Shown one piece after another: positions 1 through 7,122 of a stretch of 7,925 bases of DNA (positions are counted from its first letter, which is position 1; every line of letters begins with the position of its first letter). The position numbers and the translations under genes are program-made. Origin of the DNA: Acidobacteriota bacterium (GTDB lineage: Bacteria > Acidobacteriota > Thermoanaerobaculia > Multivoradales > JAHEKO01); NCBI GenBank assembly GCA_029863825.1, contig JAOTUP010000072.1, positions 1 through 7,925 on the forward strand, read 5' to 3'. The notes below the pieces were generated by a model. That model was given only the letters and a program-made list of their open reading frames with translations, searched no databases and was not told where the DNA came from.

Positions 1-1
1 C

Positions 2-1009
2 GACAACCTGGAGCTCAAAGGCGTCTTGACCGGACAGTTCGGTGACTACGGGCTCCCGCCGGGCCGAAGCAGCTTCGGCATGCATGCGATGCTCGCCCGT
101 CACTACCTTCGGGGAGGGTTCTATCCTGTTGGCGGCTCGTCGGCGATCGCGGGCGCCATTGCACCGGTGATCGAGGAGACAGGTGGAGAAGTCCACTTCC
201 AGGCCGAGGTTGCGGAGATTCTCTTGCGTCGAGGGCGTGCAGTCGGAGTGCGGATGTCGGACGGGAGGGAGCTCGAAGCGCCGGCCGTGGTCAGCGATGC
301 CGGCGTCCACAACACCTTCCTGAGGCTCCTGCCCCGATCCGCTGTCGACCGACATGCGAGCGTGGGCAAAGCGGCGGAGACACCGTTCTCGGTGTCGCAC
401 CTGTGCCTCTATGTCGGATTCAAACAGACTGCTCGGGAGCTCGGCCTGCCAAAGACCAACCTGTGGATCTATCCCGGCGCTGACCACGACGCCAATGTCG
501 AGGCCTTTGTCGCCGATCCGGAGGCACCGCTTCCGGTAGTGTATGTCTCCTTTCCGTCAGCCAAAGATCCGAGCTTCGAGGCGCGACATCCGGGGCGGGC
601 AACGGTAGAGCTCATCACTCTCGCGCCGTTCGACCGCTTCGCCTCCTGGGCCGGGACTGAATGGCGCAAGCGCGGGCCGGAGTACGAGGATCTCAAGACG
701 GGTCTAGCCGAGCGGATGCTCGCGCAGCTCGACCGCCAGCTGCCGGGCCTCAAGCAGAAGATCGACTACATGGAGATCTCGACGCCACTCTCGACGCGCC
801 ATTTCGCCGGCTACGAGCACGGTGAGATCTACGGCCTCGATCATTCCCCGGCGCGGTTTCTGAACCGGTCGCTTCGCCCTCGCACGCCTGTTTTGGGCCT
901 CTTCCTCACCGGCCAGGATGTCGTCTCCTGCGGTGTCGCCGGGGCGATGGCGGCTGGATATCTCACCGGCTCGGTCGTTCTGGGAAAGAACCTGCTGCGC
1001 GCCGTGTAG
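2..1009 (+). CDS. FAD-dependent oxidoreductase, phytoene desaturase / retinol saturase-like (C-terminal part)
   Basis: The gene is cut by the left edge. The frame is open from base 2 and ends at TAG 1007-1009, leaving about 335 codons. A TTG at 26 is in frame, but the coding sequence clearly continues upstream, so it is unlikely to be the start. What is visible is the substrate-binding and C-terminal FAD region of the CrtI/RetSat amine-oxidase-like fold. A GGFYPVGGS motif (from base 113) is followed by the usual GG-V..-I segment and a DG-A-VVSDAG strand. The end carries GLFLTGQDVVSCGVAGAMAAG (bases 896-958), which closely resembles the LTGQD...G..GA FAD-contacting tail of all-trans-retinol 13,14-reductases and carotenoid isomerases. 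The N-terminal Rossmann GxGxxG motif must lie outside the window. The likely role is flavin-dependent saturation, desaturation or isomerisation of a polyene; the substrate cannot be read here. No carotenoid or retinoid genes are visible nearby. Confidence 0.85.
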   Translation, partial: DNLELKGVLTGQFGDYGLPPGRSSFGMHAMLARHYLRGGFYPVGGSSAIAGAIAPVIEETGGEVHFQAEVAEILLRRGRAVGVRMSDGRELEAPAVVSDAGVHNTFLRLLPRSAVDRHASVGKAAETPFSVSHLCLYVGFKQTARELGLPKTNLWIYPGADHDANVEAFVADPEAPLPVVYVSFPSAKDPSFEARHPGRATVELITLAPFDRFASWAGTEWRKRGPEYEDLKTGLAERMLAQLDRQLPGLKQKIDYMEISTPLSTRHFAGYEHGEIYGLDHSPARFLNRSLRPRTPVLGLFLTGQDVVSCGVAGAMAAGYLTGSVVLGKNLLRAV

Positions 1010-1033
1010 GCGATACCAGTCCGGTGTCCGTGT

Positions 1034-1762
1034 CTACTTCAGCGCCACCCCGTGCCGCGTGAGCCAGGGCCGGTGCTCGCGGTAGTCCGGCATGAGCGCG
1101 GCGACGAGGCGCCAGAACTTCGGGCTGTGGTTGCGCTCGACGAGATGACAGATCTCGTGGACGACGACATACTCCAGGATCTTCTTCGGCGCCGCGACCA
1201 GTCTCCAGTTCAGAGAGATGACGCCACGGGCCGAGCAACTTCCCCAGAGCGTTTTCTGGTTCTTGAAGCGAAATGCGGTCGGGGTGTGCCCGAGTCTGGG
1301 TGCGTAGCGGCGAATGTGCGCTTCGACATCGGCGCGCGCTCGCTGCGCGAACCAGGCGTCGACGCAAGCTCGCGCGGCGGCTTCTCTGGCCCCGGGTGAA
1401 AGCGTTCGAGGTACCTGTACCCGGAAGGCTGTTTTGTAGGTGAGCTCGGGAAGCTCAACATCCGCGGACTCGACGATGAGCCGCAGTCGTCGACCACGGA
1501 AGAGAATCCTGGCTCCGGACACATAGCGCTGCGGCTCGGTCGAGAACTCCCCGGCGGCCTCTCGGGCCTCGAGCCGCTTGGTCTTCTCGTAGATCCAGCG
1601 TCGATTCGCGTGCACGAAAGAATCGATGGTGAAGCGCCAGGTTCGCTTTGGCACGACGACCTCGACGCGACCGGGTCTCACGACGATTCGCAGCCGCTTG
1701 GCGCGGCGGCTGCGTCGGATTTCATACGGGATCTGTCTGTCGGCGACGGCGAGGACAGGCAT
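1034..1762 (-). CDS. YgjP-type M48-like zinc metallopeptidase (DUF45 family)
   Basis: This is a 242-residue protein, about the usual family length. The active-site motif HEICH is at residues 202-206, with a third likely ligand His212 in the segment ERNHSPKFW. This matches the family pattern HE-H-x5-H-S-x-x-F-W. Upstream is the family signature WGSCSARGVISLN, starting at residue 173. The N-terminal half (residues 10-110) is basic and beta-rich, as in YgjP/WLM-like relatives. There is no signal peptide, so it is probably cytoplasmic. The exact substrate of the family is not well established. ATG 1762 is chosen because the family match begins there. A GAGAAGG lies about 16 bases upstream, so the ribosome site is poor. 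The same frame is open back to 2302, but that stretch runs antisense through the cytochrome gene and looks non-coding. The gene is convergent with the oxidoreductase and divergent from the cytochrome, so it is probably transcribed alone. Confidence 0.9.
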   Translation of the reverse strand: MPVLAVADRQIPYEIRRSRRAKRLRIVVRPGRVEVVVPKRTWRFTIDSFVHANRRWIYEKTKRLEAREAAGEFSTEPQRYVSGARILFRGRRLRLIVESADVELPELTYKTAFRVQVPRTLSPGAREAAARACVDAWFAQRARADVEAHIRRYAPRLGHTPTAFRFKNQKTLWGSCSARGVISLNWRLVAAPKKILEYVVVHEICHLVERNHSPKFWRLVAALMPDYREHRPWLTRHGVALK

Positions 1763-1926
1763 GATGGGGGAGAGAATACCTTCTCGTTGCGACGCGACAG
1801 TGGATCTCGACGATCGACTGCCTGCCCGCCCATTGAGGTGGGGTGCCGAGCCACGCGAAGGGCTACGATTTTTTCGCAGTGTCGTCCAACGCAATGATCC
1901 TGTTTCGCAAGGAAGGGGGAAGAAAG
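1763..1926. promoter_or_regulatory. Divergent intergenic region between metallopeptidase and octaheme cytochrome
   Basis: This 164-base gap must hold the promoters of both flanking genes, because they point away from each other. No convincing -35/-10 pair can be read. A TACGAT (1864-1869) followed by a T-run is a weak -10 candidate for the cytochrome, but no -35 box sits at the right distance: TTGAGG at 1833 is 25 bases away. No regulator-type palindrome stands out. Confidence 0.4.
1911..1920 (+). promoter_or_regulatory. Ribosome binding site of the octaheme cytochrome
   Basis: The purine-rich GGAAGGGGGA ends six bases before ATG 1927. It decides this start over the in-frame ATG at 1894, which has no comparable site and would put extra residues in front of the signal peptide. 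Confidence 0.7.
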
Positions 1927-3462
1927 ATGGCTTGCAATCGAAGACGCGCATACCGCTGGTGGCTGCCGACACTCCTGATCGCTGATGCGGCGGTGGTCGC
2001 CATGGCGCCATCGAGCGCACTCGCTGCCGGGCTGAGCGGCGACACGGAAGAGTGTCTCGCCTGTCATGAAGAGGTGACCCCGGGAATCGTCGAGGACTGG
2101 CGCTCGAGTCGCCACGCCAATACCAGTCTCGCTGACGCGTTGGCCAAGCCCGAGATCGAGCGGCGCGTATCAGTAGCCGAGGTGACCGAGGAGCTAATGA
2201 ACGTCGTCGTGGGATGCGCCGAGTGCCATATGGCACGCGCCGAAAGCCACCCGGACACTTTCGATCACGCCGGTCTCGACGTGCACACGGTCGTCTCCCC
2301 ACCTGACTGCGCCAGGTGCCACCCGGTCGAAGTCGAGGAGTATAGCCACAACCTGATGGCGAATGCCTACGCGAATTTGGCCGAGAATCCGCTCTACGGC
2401 ACGCTCGTCGAGGCGGTGAATGGCGTCCAGAGCTGGGACGGGGAGCGCCTGATCCAGCATCCGTCGGATGCCCTGACGGACGCCGATTCCTGTTTCTCCT
2501 GCCATGGCACCAAAGTCGAGGCCGGGGAGCTGGTCGAGCGCGAGACGATGCTCGGCAGCATGGAGTTTCCCGAATTGTCCGGTTGGCCGAACCAGGGCGT
2601 CGGTCGGATCAATCCCGACGGCAGCAAGGGCGCCTGTACCGCGTGCCATACGCGACATGCGTTCTCCATCGAGATGGCCCGAAAGCCCTACACCTGCGCT
2701 CAGTGCCACAAGGGACCGGACGTCCCGGTCTACCCCGTCTACATGGTCAGCAAGCACGGCAACATCTTCTCGTCGATGAAGGAGAAGTGGGACTTCGACG
2801 CCGTGCCGTGGGAAGCCGGCGAAGACTTCACGGCGCCGACTTGCGCCACCTGTCATATCAGTCTGGTGACGAGCGCTGGTGACGTCGTGGGCCAACGAAC
2901 GCATCGGATGAACGACCGTTTGCCATGGCGACTCTTCGGCTTGATTTATGCGCACCCGCATCCGCTCTCGGCAGATACGACGATCATTCGCAATCAGGCG
3001 GGACTACCGCTGCCAACCGAGCTGACGGGTGAGCCGGCGAGCAAGTTTCTCATCGATTCCGCCGAGCAGGCGGTGCGAGAGGGGCGCATGCGGGCCGTAT
3101 GCAGCGCCTGCCACACGGGTCAGTGGATCGGCGGTCACTTCGCCAAGCTCGATCACACGATCGAGACGACCAACGCGATGACGGCTACGGCGACAAAGAT
3201 GATGAGCACGGCCTGGGAAACGGCGGCGGCGCATGGTCTTGCCCATCAGTCCAGTCTCTTCGACGAAGCACTCGAGCAGCGGTGGTCGAGCCAGTGGCTG
3301 TTTTACGCGAACTCGACGCGCTTTGCGTCGGCCATGGGCGGCGCCGACTACGGTGTCTTCGCCAACGGGCGCTATTCCATGTCCGGCAAGCTGCGCGAGA
3401 TGTCGGACTGGCTCGAATTCCTGCGTGTTTCCAAGGAAAAGACTACCGAGGAGATCGAATAA
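1927..3462 (+). CDS. Exported octaheme c-type cytochrome, hydroxylamine oxidoreductase (HAO)-like
   Basis: This is a 511-residue protein with a signal peptide: arginine-rich start, hydrophobic core to about residue 30, likely cut near ALAA-G at 34/35. It is therefore periplasmic. Eight CxxCH haem-binding motifs start at residues 43, 97, 128, 189, 237, 257, 306 and 392. Between haems 4 and 6 lies the HAO-family block WPNQGVGRINPDGSKGACTA (from 220), ARKPYTCAQCHKGPD and SKHGN. The fourth motif (CFSCH, 189-193) corresponds to the catalytic P460 haem of true HAO. The family includes ammonia-oxidiser HAO, anammox hydrazine dehydrogenase and the epsilonproteobacterial Hao that reduces nitrite or hydroxylamine. 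The direction here is uncertain. HAO crosslinks haem 4 to a C-terminal tyrosine; Tyr475 and Tyr483 lie in roughly the right region but cannot be assigned without an alignment. No quinol dehydrogenase or cytochrome partner gene is adjacent. The gene appears to be transcribed alone. Confidence 0.92.
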   Translation: MACNRRRAYRWWLPTLLIADAAVVAMAPSSALAAGLSGDTEECLACHEEVTPGIVEDWRSSRHANTSLADALAKPEIERRVSVAEVTEELMNVVVGCAECHMARAESHPDTFDHAGLDVHTVVSPPDCARCHPVEVEEYSHNLMANAYANLAENPLYGTLVEAVNGVQSWDGERLIQHPSDALTDADSCFSCHGTKVEAGELVERETMLGSMEFPELSGWPNQGVGRINPDGSKGACTACHTRHAFSIEMARKPYTCAQCHKGPDVPVYPVYMVSKHGNIFSSMKEKWDFDAVPWEAGEDFTAPTCATCHISLVTSAGDVVGQRTHRMNDRLPWRLFGLIYAHPHPLSADTTIIRNQAGLPLPTELTGEPASKFLIDSAEQAVREGRMRAVCSACHTGQWIGGHFAKLDHTIETTNAMTATATKMMSTAWETAAAHGLAHQSSLFDEALEQRWSSQWLFYANSTRFASAMGGADYGVFANGRYSMSGKLREMSDWLEFLRVSKEKTTEEIE

Positions 3463-3583
3463 GGGGAAGGGCGATTCGCACTGGCCGTCGCCGGCGGAGG
3501 AATGTCCGCAGCCTGGGCAGCAAGGCAGAGACCACCCCTGTCGCGCGAGTCGGCTGCAGGGACGGCATCGCCGTCTCGGCCGA
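3463..3583. other. Convergent intergenic gap with a short stem-loop
   Basis: This gap of 121 bases lies between two convergent genes. It contains one inverted repeat, described separately. Otherwise no gene or motif is visible. Confidence 0.5.
3559..3577. terminator. Possible bidirectional stem-loop between convergent genes
   Basis: GACGGC (3561-3566) and GCCGTC (3570-3575) are perfect inverted arms around a three-base loop. A G-U and a G-C pair can extend the stem by two. It sits 6 bases past the TAA of the GH16 gene and about 100 bases past the cytochrome stop. There is no T-tract on either side, so it is at best an imperfect intrinsic terminator or an mRNA 3' end stabiliser. Confidence 0.3.
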
Positions 3584-6500
3584 TTATGGAATGCCGGCTT
3601 CGGCCGCGCAGCTCATGATCGCGTCCTTCTCGGCTCCAGTGATTCGACCCGCTTTCTTCAACGCGTTCGTCAACTGCGCGACCCGGCTGACAAAGAATCC
3701 GTGGTTGTCGGCACCGGCCGCGAACGCGGAGACGGCATCGACGACGTTGCAGCCGTCGTCGACCATGAGATTGGGAACGCCCGAATCGCAGCTGTCGATC
3801 GTCACTGTCGGCGAGAGATCCGACAAGGCGCAGAAGTCGTCGTCGTCGAGGATACCGTCGTTGTCATCGTCCGGGTCACAGGCGTCGCCGAGTCCGTCGT
3901 TCTCGTAATCCTCCTGACCGGCATTGGCGTCCAAGGGACAGTTGTCGTCGCTGTCCGCGATGCCGTCGTCATCATCGTCGCCATCGCAGACGTCACCCCG
4001 CCCGTCGCCGTCGTTGTCCGCCTGGGCCGCATTGGAAACCGTCGGGCAGTTGTCGAGAACGTTCGGAATCCGATCGCCGTCGCCGTCCAGCGGGTCCTCA
4101 GTGAAGGCCCAATAGTCGGTGCGGAAGGTCGCATCGGCGCCCGAGTTGCTGACCACGACGACGACCACGTTGATGAGGCCGCCGTTGCCGCTCCGTCCGA
4201 CGGGCACCGGGTCGAGGACACCGTTGCCGCCAAAGAGAAACGAGTTGTCATCGAAGAAGTCGGCAAGCGGAATCGAGATCATCTGCCAGCCACCGCCCGA
4301 GATGGCGCAGGGGCCGGTCGGGCTCACGACGCAGTTGTACTGGAACTCGTCGTCGTCCGGCGGCGCGATGGAACCATCGCCGTTGTCGTCTTCCTGCAGG
4401 TTGATCTCGAGGAGATAGTCCTGGGTGCGGCCGCCGCCGTCGATGCCGTCTGGGTTGATCCAGAGGTTGAAATGGGCGGTGTCGAAGGTGTCCAGCGGAA
4501 ACGTCCGGCCGAACCCGCCGAAGAAGCCCGGCACGCCGCCCGAGCCCCAGCCGGTCTCGAGCGAGACGGCACCGCCGAAGGCTGGCGGCAGATCGACGAA
4601 GTTGGGACCGATGCCGCCGCCTCCGACCGAGCCGCCGAAAGTGAACCAGCCGCTGCCGAATGGATTCCCGTGCTCCAGGTCGTCGAACACCACCTCGCTT
4701 GGTGGTGGTGGCGTGAAGTTCCAGTAGTCGGTGCGGAAGGTGGCGTCAGCTCCCGAGTTGCTGATGACTGCGAAGACGACGTTGATCAGCTGGCCGTTGC
4801 CTCCGGCCGAGACCGGCACGGGATCGAGGACGCCATTGCCGCCGAAGAGGAAGGAGTTGTCGTCGAAGAAGTCAGCGAGAGGAATCGAGACCCTCTGCCA
4901 GCCGCCGCCTGCAAGGGCACATGGTCCTGTGGGGCTGACGACGCAGTTGAACTGGAATTCGTCGTCGGCCGGCGAGCCGATGCCGTTGTCGCCGTCGTCG
5001 TCGTCCTGGAGGTTGATCTCGAGCGTGTAGTCCTGCCCCGGGTCCGGGTTGATCCAGAAGTTGAACGCTGTGGTGCCGTCCAAATCGAGCGGAAAGGTGC
5101 GGCCAAAGCCGCCCAAAAAACCCGGCACGCCGCCCGAACCCCAGCCGGTCTCGAGCGAGAAGACACCGCCGTCGGCGGGCGGCAGATCCACCGTGTTGGG
5201 GCCGATGCCGCCACCGCCGACCGAGCCGCCGAAGGCGAACCAGCCGCTGCCGAAGGGATTGCCGTGCTCCATGTCGTCGAAGACGATCGGGCCGCCGGGC
5301 ACGGGTGGCGCCGGCTCGCCGATCGAGATCTTGTTGACGTTGAACTCGCCTGCGTCGATCGAGAGGCGCAGCGTCTGGACGCCGGCGTCGAGCGCGACGT
5401 CCTCGGCGCGCACAGTCGTCCAGCTCTGCCAGGCGCCGGTGGCTGGAAACGAGATCGGCCCTGTCACGTCGACGCCGTCGAGCTCGACGTGGAGCGTGCC
5501 GCCGGCCGTGGCCGCGGCCACACGCACCTCCATGTCGTAGGTGCCAGCGGTGACATCAACTGTGTATTCGAGCCACTCGCCGGGCACGGTCCACCCGAGA
5601 TTGAAGCCGAAACCGGCGTCTGTCGTGCCCTCGAGGTCGACGCCCTCGGACGGTCGGTAGGCTCCACCGTTGTTGGTGGCATCGACGTCGTTATAGGCGA
5701 CACCCTGGCCGCCGAGGTCGTAGCTCTCGGTCTCGATCGAGCCGGGGATCGCCGCCGGGGTCATGAGATACGGCGCCTGCGGGCAGCCGCTGCCAACCAT
5801 GATGTCGACAGGGGCGGCGGCCGCCAGGACACCGTCGTCATCGCGAGCGCGGGCCTTCAACGTGTAGCAGCCGGCGGCGACGTTGGGAATGGTGATCTCG
5901 TAAGGTGCGGTGTCGTCCTCGCCGAGCTTGGCCGCGTCCTGGAGGAACTCGACCTTCTGGATCGTGCCGTCGTCGGTGGCGCTCACGGCGATGGTGAGCG
6001 GGTCACCCGGGGCGATGACGTCGGTTGCCGCCGGGCTCGTGATCGTGACCACTGGCGGGTCGTTGGGAATCTGGTAAACGCGGACGTAGTCGATGACGTA
6101 CTCCTGCGGGAAGACCGTGGTCGCGTCGGGAGGGCCAGGCAAGTTGCCGCCCACGGCGAGGTTCAGGAGCAGGTGGAAATCGACGTCGAATGGAGCCGGA
6201 AAGGGTCCGCCGCTGGAGAACCAGCTGTCGCGGGTCGCGAACTGGACGCCGTCGACATACCAGCGGATCTCGCCCAGCTCCCACTCGATGGCGAAAGTGT
6301 GAAAGTCATCGTGAAAGTCCGGCGGGCCAGGCAGGGTGAACTCGGTCGACGAGAAGATGTTGCCCGGAAACGAAGCGCCGTAGTGGATGGTGCCGAAGAT
6401 GGTATCGGGCTCGTCGCCCAGGTACTCGACGATGTCGATCTCGCCGCTCGCCGCCCAGGGTCCGTAGATCGAAGTGTCTGAAGAGAGCATCCAGAAGGCC

Positions 6501-6898
6501 GGCCACAGACCCTGCCCGATCGGCATTCTGGCGCGCATCTCCATCCGCCCGAAGGTCCAGTCGCCGTTGCCGAGTGAACGCATTCTGGCCGAGGTGTAGT
6601 CGAGGCCGCCTACCGATTCCTCGCGCGCACTGATGGTCAGAAAACCGCCCGCTACCGCAGCGTTCTCGGCCTGGTAGTACTGCAGCTCGTTGTTGCCCCA
6701 ACCGCCGGGAAGACCGACTTCGCTGCCATCGCCGAGCTGCAACGTCCATTTACTGAGGTCGACCGCGGTGCCGTCGAACTCGTCCGACCACACCAGAACA
6801 CAACCGGGCAGGTCAACGCATTGTGCCGAGGCCGAGGGGGTCCAGGCGAGCACGAGGGCGAAACAGATGGCGATTGTGGACACTCGATGGCGGTGCAT
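3584..6898 (-). CDS. Secreted GH16 glucanase with Ig-like, CBM6-like, duplicated and TSP3 modules
   Basis: This is a 1104-residue exported protein. Residues 1-26 form a signal peptide (cut after SASA-Q or close by). Residues 30-276 are a GH16 domain of the laminarinase / endo-beta-1,3-glucanase type, with GEIDIVEYLG at 152-161. Glu153 is the expected nucleophile, Asp155 the helper and Glu158 the acid/base; WSDEFDG (37-43) and WPAFWMLS (132-139) also fit the family. Residues 281-368 look like a bacterial Ig-like domain (PPVVTITSP... TDDGTIQKVEF). Residues 378-527 resemble a CBM6 (IETESYDLGG, GEWLEYTVDV). Two similar modules follow at 538-729 and 736-933. Residues 937-1025 are thrombospondin type 3 repeats, and 1036-1104 a small C-terminal module. 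The role is probably hydrolysis of beta-1,3- or mixed-linkage glucans outside the cell; exact specificity is inferred. The start is supported by AAGGAG seven bases upstream of ATG 6898. It is flanked by a convergent gene and a 224-base gap, so it is likely monocistronic. Confidence 0.93.
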   Translation of the reverse strand: MHRHRVSTIAICFALVLAWTPSASAQCVDLPGCVLVWSDEFDGTAVDLSKWTLQLGDGSEVGLPGGWGNNELQYYQAENAAVAGGFLTISAREESVGGLDYTSARMRSLGNGDWTFGRMEMRARMPIGQGLWPAFWMLSSDTSIYGPWAASGEIDIVEYLGDEPDTIFGTIHYGASFPGNIFSSTEFTLPGPPDFHDDFHTFAIEWELGEIRWYVDGVQFATRDSWFSSGGPFPAPFDVDFHLLLNLAVGGNLPGPPDATTVFPQEYVIDYVRVYQIPNDPPVVTITSPAATDVIAPGDPLTIAVSATDDGTIQKVEFLQDAAKLGEDDTAPYEITIPNVAAGCYTLKARARDDDGVLAAAAPVDIMVGSGCPQAPYLMTPAAIPGSIETESYDLGGQGVAYNDVDATNNGGAYRPSEGVDLEGTTDAGFGFNLGWTVPGEWLEYTVDVTAGTYDMEVRVAAATAGGTLHVELDGVDVTGPISFPATGAWQSWTTVRAEDVALDAGVQTLRLSIDAGEFNVNKISIGEPAPPVPGGPIVFDDMEHGNPFGSGWFAFGGSVGGGGIGPNTVDLPPADGGVFSLETGWGSGGVPGFLGGFGRTFPLDLDGTTAFNFWINPDPGQDYTLEINLQDDDDGDNGIGSPADDEFQFNCVVSPTGPCALAGGGWQRVSIPLADFFDDNSFLFGGNGVLDPVPVSAGGNGQLINVVFAVISNSGADATFRTDYWNFTPPPPSEVVFDDLEHGNPFGSGWFTFGGSVGGGGIGPNFVDLPPAFGGAVSLETGWGSGGVPGFFGGFGRTFPLDTFDTAHFNLWINPDGIDGGGRTQDYLLEINLQEDDNGDGSIAPPDDDEFQYNCVVSPTGPCAISGGGWQMISIPLADFFDDNSFLFGGNGVLDPVPVGRSGNGGLINVVVVVVSNSGADATFRTDYWAFTEDPLDGDGDRIPNVLDNCPTVSNAAQADNDGDGRGDVCDGDDDDDGIADSDDNCPLDANAGQEDYENDGLGDACDPDDDNDGILDDDDFCALSDLSPTVTIDSCDSGVPNLMVDDGCNVVDAVSAFAAGADNHGFFVSRVAQLTNALKKAGRITGAEKDAIMSCAAEAGIP
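3824..4090 (-). repeat. Thrombospondin type 3 (TSP3) calcium-binding repeats in the GH16 protein
   Basis: Residues 937-1025 contain repeated Asp-rich units of the form DxDGDGxxDxxDNCP: LDGDGDRIPNVLDNCP, DNDGDGRGDVCDGDDDDDGI, ADSDDNCP and DPDDDNDGILDDDD. Cysteines at 951, 971, 987, 1007 and 1023 recur with the repeat. The family binds calcium and forms a rigid stalk, here between the binding modules and the C-terminal end. The GTCGTC-rich look of the + strand is only the reverse complement of these Asp codons. Confidence 0.9.
4100..5287 (-). repeat. Tandem duplication of a ~195-residue carbohydrate-binding-like module inside the GH16 protein
   Basis: The two copies encode residues 538-729 (bases 5287-4712) and 736-933 (bases 4693-4100), separated by a short proline-rich linker. 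They are roughly 80% identical by eye and share blocks such as EHGNPFGSGWF, FSLETGWGSGGVPGF / VSLETGWGSGGVPGF, SIPLADFFDDNSFLFGG and SNSGADATFRTDYW. The second copy has about six extra residues (near 818-825), so the spacing grows from 198 to 204 codons along the repeat. The pattern FDD-E at the start, a WQ-v-IPLADFF strand and a final TDYW-F strand suggests a galactose-binding-like beta-sandwich (CBM11/CIA30 type). That fold call is inference. Confidence 0.85.
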
Positions 6899-7122
6899 GA
6901 ATCAGCTCCTTGCTATGTGAGTACGACTTCTTTCTACTGTCTCGACGCGGCGTTTCGAGCTCGAGGAGTGCGACTGCCAGATGTGGAGTGTGGGTGCCCA
7001 CGTCCGGGGGGAATACGGTATGGGGACCCCTTACTCTCCGCACCCGGGTTCCGCTTCCTTGTGCGGGAGTTTAGCAGGGAGGAAAACCAGCCTGAGCGGT
7101 GTCGGGTGGCCATCCGTCTGCA
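6899..7122. promoter_or_regulatory. Intergenic region upstream of the GH16 gene
   Basis: These 224 bases separate two genes on the minus strand and probably hold the GH16 promoter. No confident -35/-10 pair is visible. The only symmetric element is GTGGG-TG-CCCAC at 6990-7001; its two-base centre is too tight for a hairpin, so an operator half-site pair is possible but unsupported. No intrinsic terminator for the upstream gene is seen. Confidence 0.35.
6906..6911 (-). promoter_or_regulatory. Shine-Dalgarno of the GH16 gene
   Basis: A consensus AAGGAG lies on the minus strand seven bases before ATG 6898, which fixes the start of the signal peptide. Confidence 0.85.

Noticed and set aside
1833..1869. 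TTGAGG and TACGAT as a sigma-70 promoter for the cytochrome.
   Set aside because: The spacer is 25 bases, far from 17, and both boxes are imperfect.
1894..1926. An earlier in-frame ATG for the cytochrome.
   Set aside because: It lacks a ribosome site of its own, and the GGAAGGGGGA site lies inside this stretch, placed for ATG 1927.
1763..2302. Upstream extension of the metallopeptidase frame, which would make a 422-residue protein.
   Set aside because: It runs antisense through the signal peptide and first haem motifs of the cytochrome, and its translation is Arg/Ser/Pro-rich without any family match.
2194..2961. A 255-codon antisense frame within the cytochrome gene.
   Set aside because: It is the complement of the eight-haem coding sequence and has no domain or ribosome site.
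3836..3990. GTCGTC-rich stretch that resembles a microsatellite.
   Set aside because: It is explained by Asp codons of the TSP3 repeats on the minus strand; the period is irregular and follows the protein repeat.
3233..6481. A 1082-codon open frame on the + strand opposite the GH16 gene.
   Set aside because: It is antisense to a protein with clear domains and begins inside the cytochrome gene. Its Val/Arg/Asp-rich translation with no recognisable domain is what the complement of GC-rich Asp/Gly/Pro codons gives.
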